Shown one piece after another: positions 2,904 to 5,505 of a DNA stretch of 5,505 bases (positions are counted from its first letter, which is position 1; every line of letters starts with the position of its first letter). The position numbers and the translations under genes were made by a program. The stretch is from assembly GCA_903912275.1 (NCBI GenBank), contig CAIWGR010000164.1, positions 1-5,505 on the forward strand, in the 5' to 3' direction. The DNA is from an uncultured delta proteobacterium (GTDB taxonomy: Bacteria > Myxococcota_A > Bradymonadia > REDH01). The notes below the pieces were generated by a model. It was not told the origin of the DNA, did not search any database, and was given only the letters and a program-made list of their open reading frames with translations.

Positions 2904-2986
2904 ACGTCGTCATCACTTTCAGTCCAAACCAACACCGCAATCAAATGCACTAACACCAAAAACCGCCCTCACGGGCACTACATAAC

Positions 2987-4678
2987 ATGAAAAAGAACAT
3001 CAAGGAGGCCCTCACGGGTCTCCAGACGACCGAGACCCACCAGGGTCTCCCTATCCCCGGCAGGGACATGGTCGAAAATAACGCCGGGGGCTTCGTCTTC
3101 AAGCTCGACGAATGGAAGCAGCTGGAAAGGTTCCTCATCCTCGGCACCGAGGGCGGCACCTTCTACGTTTCCGAAAAGAAGCTGACGGCGGTTAACGCGA
3201 ACCAGGTCCTGCTCCTTCTCAAGAAGGACGGCGTCAAGGTCGTTGAGAAGACCGTCGAGATGCTGAAGTCCGGGAGGGCCCCCAAGCCCGACACCGCGAT
3301 CTTCGTCCTCGCGCTCGCTGCCTCCCAGGGCGACGACGTGACCAGAAAGGCCGCCCTCGCCGCGGTTCCCTCCGCCCTTAAGACGGGCACTCACCTCCTC
3401 AAGTTCGTCGACACTGTCAACGGACTGAGAGGTTGGGGCAGGGGACTTAAGAAGGCTGTCCAGCTCTGGTTCAAGGGAAGGAAGAACGAGACGCTCGCCC
3501 TACAGCTTGTGAAATACAAGCAGAGGGAAGGCTGGTCCATGAAGGACGTCCTGAGGCTCGCCAAGCCTGTCCCTGAGACGGAAGTCCAGGGCAAGCTCTT
3601 CGGCTGGACCGCGAAGCATGAGAAAGCCGAGTGGGCGAAAGCTCCCGTCGCCCCTGGCGACAAGGCGCTCGATTTCGTCTGGGCGGCCGAACAGGCCTCC
3701 GGACTGAAACTCGTCGCCGAACAGGCTGACTCCGCGGAAGTGAAGGCGATCCTCGCCGAAGCCAATCAGGCTTCGGTCAAGAAGCTGGTCGATCTCATCG
3801 TCAAGTACAGGCTCCCCAGAGAAGCCCTGCCCACCGAAGCCCTTAACAAGGTCGAGGTCTGGGAGGCGCTCCTTCAGGAGATGCCCATGACGGCGATGAT
3901 CAGGAATCTCGGTACCATGTCGAAGATCGGGCTTCTCAAGCCTCTCTCCGACGCTGAGAAACTGGTCTTCCAGAGACTGACCGATGTCGAAAGGCTGAGG
4001 GGCGCGAAGGTCCATCCCATCCAAGTGCTCTCTGCCCTGAGAACCTACTCTTCGGGTAGAGGCGTCAGGTCGGCGGCCACGTGGACCGTCTCGAATAAAG
4101 TCGTCGAAGCCCTCGACGAAGCGTTCGAGCTCTCCTTCGGAGTCGTCGAACCCGCGGGCACGAGGCATCTCCTCGGTCTTGACGTTTCCGGCTCGATGAC
4201 GGTCGGCGAAATCGCCGGTGTCCCCGGACTCACGCCTAACGTCGCTTCGGCGGCCCTTGCGGTCGTCGCGGCGAGGACGGAGCCCTGGACCGCTATCATG
4301 GGCTTCGACCATGGAATCAGAGATCTCGGGGTTACGGCTAGGGATAGCATCCTCGATGCGACCAAAAAAGTCTCCAGCATCAATGGTGGAGGCACCGACG
4401 CTTCGCTGCCCATGACATGGGCACTCCAGAATAAGATCAGGGTCGATACGTTCGTCGTCCTCACGGACTCCGAGACGTGGGCCGGCAAGATCCAGCCCGT
4501 CCAGGCGCTGGAGAAGTACAGGCAGGCCACCGGCATCGGCGCTAAGCTGATCGTCGTGGGCATGACCTCCACTGGATTCACCATCGCCGATCCCAACGAC
4601 GCGGGCATGCTCGATGTCGTCGGTTTCGACGGCGCGACCCCTGCGCTCATGGCGAAGTTCGCTAAAGGCGCGATCTAG
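2987..4678 (+). CDS. rsr: Ro60/Rsr ortholog (TROVE domain plus vWA domain, RNA-binding ring protein)
   Basis: The 563-residue product is a full-length Ro60 relative. Ro proteins form a HEAT-repeat ring that binds misfolded RNA ends in the cavity and Y RNA on the outer surface; bacterial ones work with PNPase and RNA repair. The TROVE region (about 20-370) has the family signatures ENNAGGFVF, ERFLILGTEGGTFYVSEKKL and KYKQREGWSMKDVLRL (176-191). The C-terminal vWA domain (about 395-560) keeps a complete MIDAS metal site: D399-x-S401-x-S403, T470 in GGGTDASLP, and D494 in LTDSETWAG. ATG 2987 is chosen because homology begins soon after; CTACATAAC just upstream contains no Shine-Dalgarno. By my reading all 24 Arg codons are AGG/AGA and all 22 Pro codons CCC/CCT, unlike the neighbours. 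The adjacent array supplies candidate Y RNA partners. Confidence 0.96.
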   Translation: MKKNIKEALTGLQTTETHQGLPIPGRDMVENNAGGFVFKLDEWKQLERFLILGTEGGTFYVSEKKLTAVNANQVLLLLKKDGVKVVEKTVEMLKSGRAPKPDTAIFVLALAASQGDDVTRKAALAAVPSALKTGTHLLKFVDTVNGLRGWGRGLKKAVQLWFKGRKNETLALQLVKYKQREGWSMKDVLRLAKPVPETEVQGKLFGWTAKHEKAEWAKAPVAPGDKALDFVWAAEQASGLKLVAEQADSAEVKAILAEANQASVKKLVDLIVKYRLPREALPTEALNKVEVWEALLQEMPMTAMIRNLGTMSKIGLLKPLSDAEKLVFQRLTDVERLRGAKVHPIQVLSALRTYSSGRGVRSAATWTVSNKVVEALDEAFELSFGVVEPAGTRHLLGLDVSGSMTVGEIAGVPGLTPNVASAALAVVAARTEPWTAIMGFDHGIRDLGVTARDSILDATKKVSSINGGGTDASLPMTWALQNKIRVDTFVVLTDSETWAGKIQPVQALEKYRQATGIGAKLIVVGMTSTGFTIADPNDAGMLDVVGFDGATPALMAKFAKGAI

Positions 4679-4687
4679 TCCGCATTC

Positions 4688-4735
4688 AGAGGCCGGAAAC
4701 CGAGACGCCAGTTTCGGGGTCCGGCCTCTTCTATT
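4688..4735 (+). terminator. Rho-independent-type terminator of the Ro gene
   Basis: AGAGGCCGGA (4688-4697) pairs perfectly with TCCGGCCTCT (4720-4729), and CCGA/TCGG pairs inside. The T-rich stretch TCTATTTATA follows. It starts ten bases after the Ro stop codon, so the Ro gene is probably transcribed separately from the next gene. Confidence 0.8.
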
Positions 4736-4765
4736 TATAGAGACCCTTCACTTCTGATTTCTGGC

Positions 4766-4790
4766 CCCGCTTCGGCGGGTATCTATTCTT
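4766..4790 (+). terminator. Second terminator-like hairpin (UUCG loop)
   Basis: CCCGC-TTCG-GCGGG (4766-4779) is a short stem with a very stable UUCG tetraloop, followed by TATCTATTCTT. It lies 34 bases before the next start codon. It may back up the first terminator or act as a 5' leader structure. Confidence 0.55.
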
Positions 4791-4823
4791 TAAAAATAAC
4801 CATCATCCACTAACTTCCATCCC

Positions 4824-5381
4824 ATGACCACTGTAGCTGAAGTCGTCCGCAGGATCATCATCATCGGCCTGCTTCCTAAGTCCACCGTTCGCGCCGAACT
4901 TGTCGCCGAGTACGCCGACGAAAATGCCCTTACGACACTCATCCCTGACGGCGTCACCGCTGAGCGCGAGCTCGCGATTCACGATGTCGAGATACTTCCG
5001 CTGGAGGAGCGGGTCGCGTTCCTCAAGGGCGCCGCCCTGATCCTCGGTCCGGCCTTCCGTGCGAATGAGTACTGCATCTGCAACATGCGCGCCGCCGTCA
5101 TCCTGCCCATCGCGGCCTTCACTTCGCTGCTCCGGGATGATCTCGCTCGCTCGCGCAAGGCCTGGTCGGATTTCGCCAAGATTCCGCGCCTGTGCGCCGA
5201 GCGGCTGCCGCTCGACCGGGAGGCCCGCAACGGGCGGCTCAGTTTCGAGGAGTTCGTCCTGAAGATGGCGCAGCAAGACCTTCGTCTCATCGAAACGGAT
5301 TTTACGGACCTCGCGCAGGCCGCCGCCGAACGGATCGATCAGGCCTACGATCTGGCCACCCGGCGCCGGGAACAGCGCTAA
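4824..5381 (+). CDS. Hypothetical protein, 185 residues, abutting attR
   Basis: I do not recognise this family. The reading frame is well supported as coding: it is GC-rich, free of other stops, and uses host-like codons (20 of 21 arginines CGN, prolines including CCG). The product starts MTTVAEVVRRIIIIGLLPKS, with a hydrophobic run IIIIGLL too short for a sure membrane span. A second hydrophobic patch (NMRAAVILPIAAFTSLL, about 88-104) is followed by a charged, probably helical C-terminal third ending RRREQR. Two cysteines occur close together (EYCICN). No recombinase catalytic pattern or clear helix-turn-helix is visible. Its TAA ends at 5381, immediately before the 41-bp repeat, so it is carried by the element. 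CCATCCC precedes the ATG, with no Shine-Dalgarno. An accessory role in element transfer or with Ro is possible but unsupported. Confidence 0.75.
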   Translation: MTTVAEVVRRIIIIGLLPKSTVRAELVAEYADENALTTLIPDGVTAERELAIHDVEILPLEERVAFLKGAALILGPAFRANEYCICNMRAAVILPIAAFTSLLRDDLARSRKAWSDFAKIPRLCAERLPLDREARNGRLSFEEFVLKMAQQDLRLIETDFTDLAQAAAERIDQAYDLATRRREQR

Positions 5382-5422
5382 CCTATCTCATGGGCAATTC
5401 CCAGGTCCCGTTGGCGAAGTAA
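5382..5422 (+). repeat. attR-like direct repeat, 41 bp, copy 2
   Basis: Identical over 41 bases to 98-138, the end of the host gene including its stop. Here it is detached from that gene and follows directly on the stop codon of the hypothetical gene. It marks the right end of the element; the 83 bases beyond it are GC-rich host-like sequence in which I recognise nothing. Confidence 0.9.
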
Positions 5423-5505
5423 GCTCAGCCACGGGCGAGGGGCGGCGGAGCTCGGCGACCCAGGCAGGCGCCGGGCCTTCGCCGCGGTTGGAGGCGTCCT
5501 TGCGA

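Larger units (their letters stand above)
139..5422. mobile_element. Non-autonomous integrated element carrying a tRNA/Y-RNA array and a Ro60 gene
   Basis: The interval is bounded by the 41-bp repeats at 98-138 and 5382-5422, so an excised circle would be 5284 bp with one repeat copy. Composition changes sharply just after the first repeat, from GC-rich coding sequence to AT-rich leader, and the sequence right of the second repeat is GC-rich again. Cargo is an RNA array (587-2851), a Ro60 ortholog (2987-4678) and an unrecognised gene (4824-5381). I see no tyrosine or serine recombinase, transposase, reverse transcriptase or replication gene, so mobility would need a helper enzyme or an unrecognised function of the last gene. 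The ends were called from the repeat only. Confidence 0.75.

Noticed and set aside
3500..4312. Long open frame on the minus strand opposite the Ro gene (270 codons), with other antisense frames.
   Set aside because: They are shadows of the strongly biased Ro codons; the plus-strand product has clear family motifs and an intact MIDAS site.
98..5422. The 41-bp repeat as a transposon target-site duplication.
   Set aside because: It is much too long for a usual duplication, there are no terminal inverted repeats, and there is no transposase.
5423..5505. Open minus-strand frames entering from the right edge and ending in or near attR.
   Set aside because: All three minus-strand frames stay open over this short GC-rich stretch and none gives a recognisable protein tail.

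Overview
The window reads as a complete, compact integrated element of about 5.28 kb sitting in a high-GC chromosome. A perfect 41-bp direct repeat marks its ends: copy one (98-138) is the last 13 codons and stop of a host gene, copy two (5382-5422) is a detached duplicate. The host gene tail (LMPEGLLQAF..EQQRDLLAYL) resembles the C-terminal haem-binding domain of the large c-type cytochrome/dehydrogenase proteins common in Planctomycetes and Verrucomicrobia, so a PVC-group host is my best guess. The layout is what site-specific integration into a gene's 3' end leaves behind, with the host gene restored. No integrase, transposase or replication gene is present, so the element looks non-autonomous.

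Layout: 1-138 host gene tail/attL; 139-586 AT-richer leader with a possible promoter and several hairpins; 587-2851 dense RNA array; 2871-2903 strong hairpin closing the array; 2987-4678 a Ro60/Rsr (TROVE + vWA) gene; 4688-4790 two terminator-like hairpins; 4824-5381 an unrecognised 185-codon gene whose stop codon touches attR; 5423-5505 host flank.

The array is the unusual part. It holds about 13 tRNA or tRNA-like genes (Leu UAA-like, Arg UCU, Tyr GUA, Phe GAA, one with UAG or CUA, Pro UGG, Arg ACG, Pro GGG, Arg CCU, Ile GAU, Cys GCA-like, Ala GGC, Met CAU), most with good cloverleaves. Between them, at roughly 290-340 nt intervals, lie four hairpins that begin GAGCCG and end CTTGCTC. That pairing (GAGC/GCTC closing stem, CGA or CGC facing CUU, then an upper stem) resembles the Ro-binding stem of Y RNAs, so I call them Y-RNA-like. 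Four further RNAs have a tRNA acceptor stem, D arm and T arm, but their anticodon loop is replaced by the same stem in reversed order (CTTG..loop..CCG), capped by a small loop that is a GNRA tetraloop in two cases. They look like circularly permuted tRNA/Y-RNA chimeras.

Working model (inference): the element is a mobile Ro60 ribonucleoprotein system, with one Ro protein and its own large set of Y-like and tRNA-mimic RNAs, possibly for RNA surveillance, tRNA replacement or tRNA decoys during stress or phage infection. The Ro gene has a striking codon bias: by my reading all 24 arginines are AGG/AGA and all 22 prolines are CCC/CCT, whereas the second gene and the host tail use CGN and CCG freely. 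The array encodes tRNAs for AGA, AGG and CCC/CCU.
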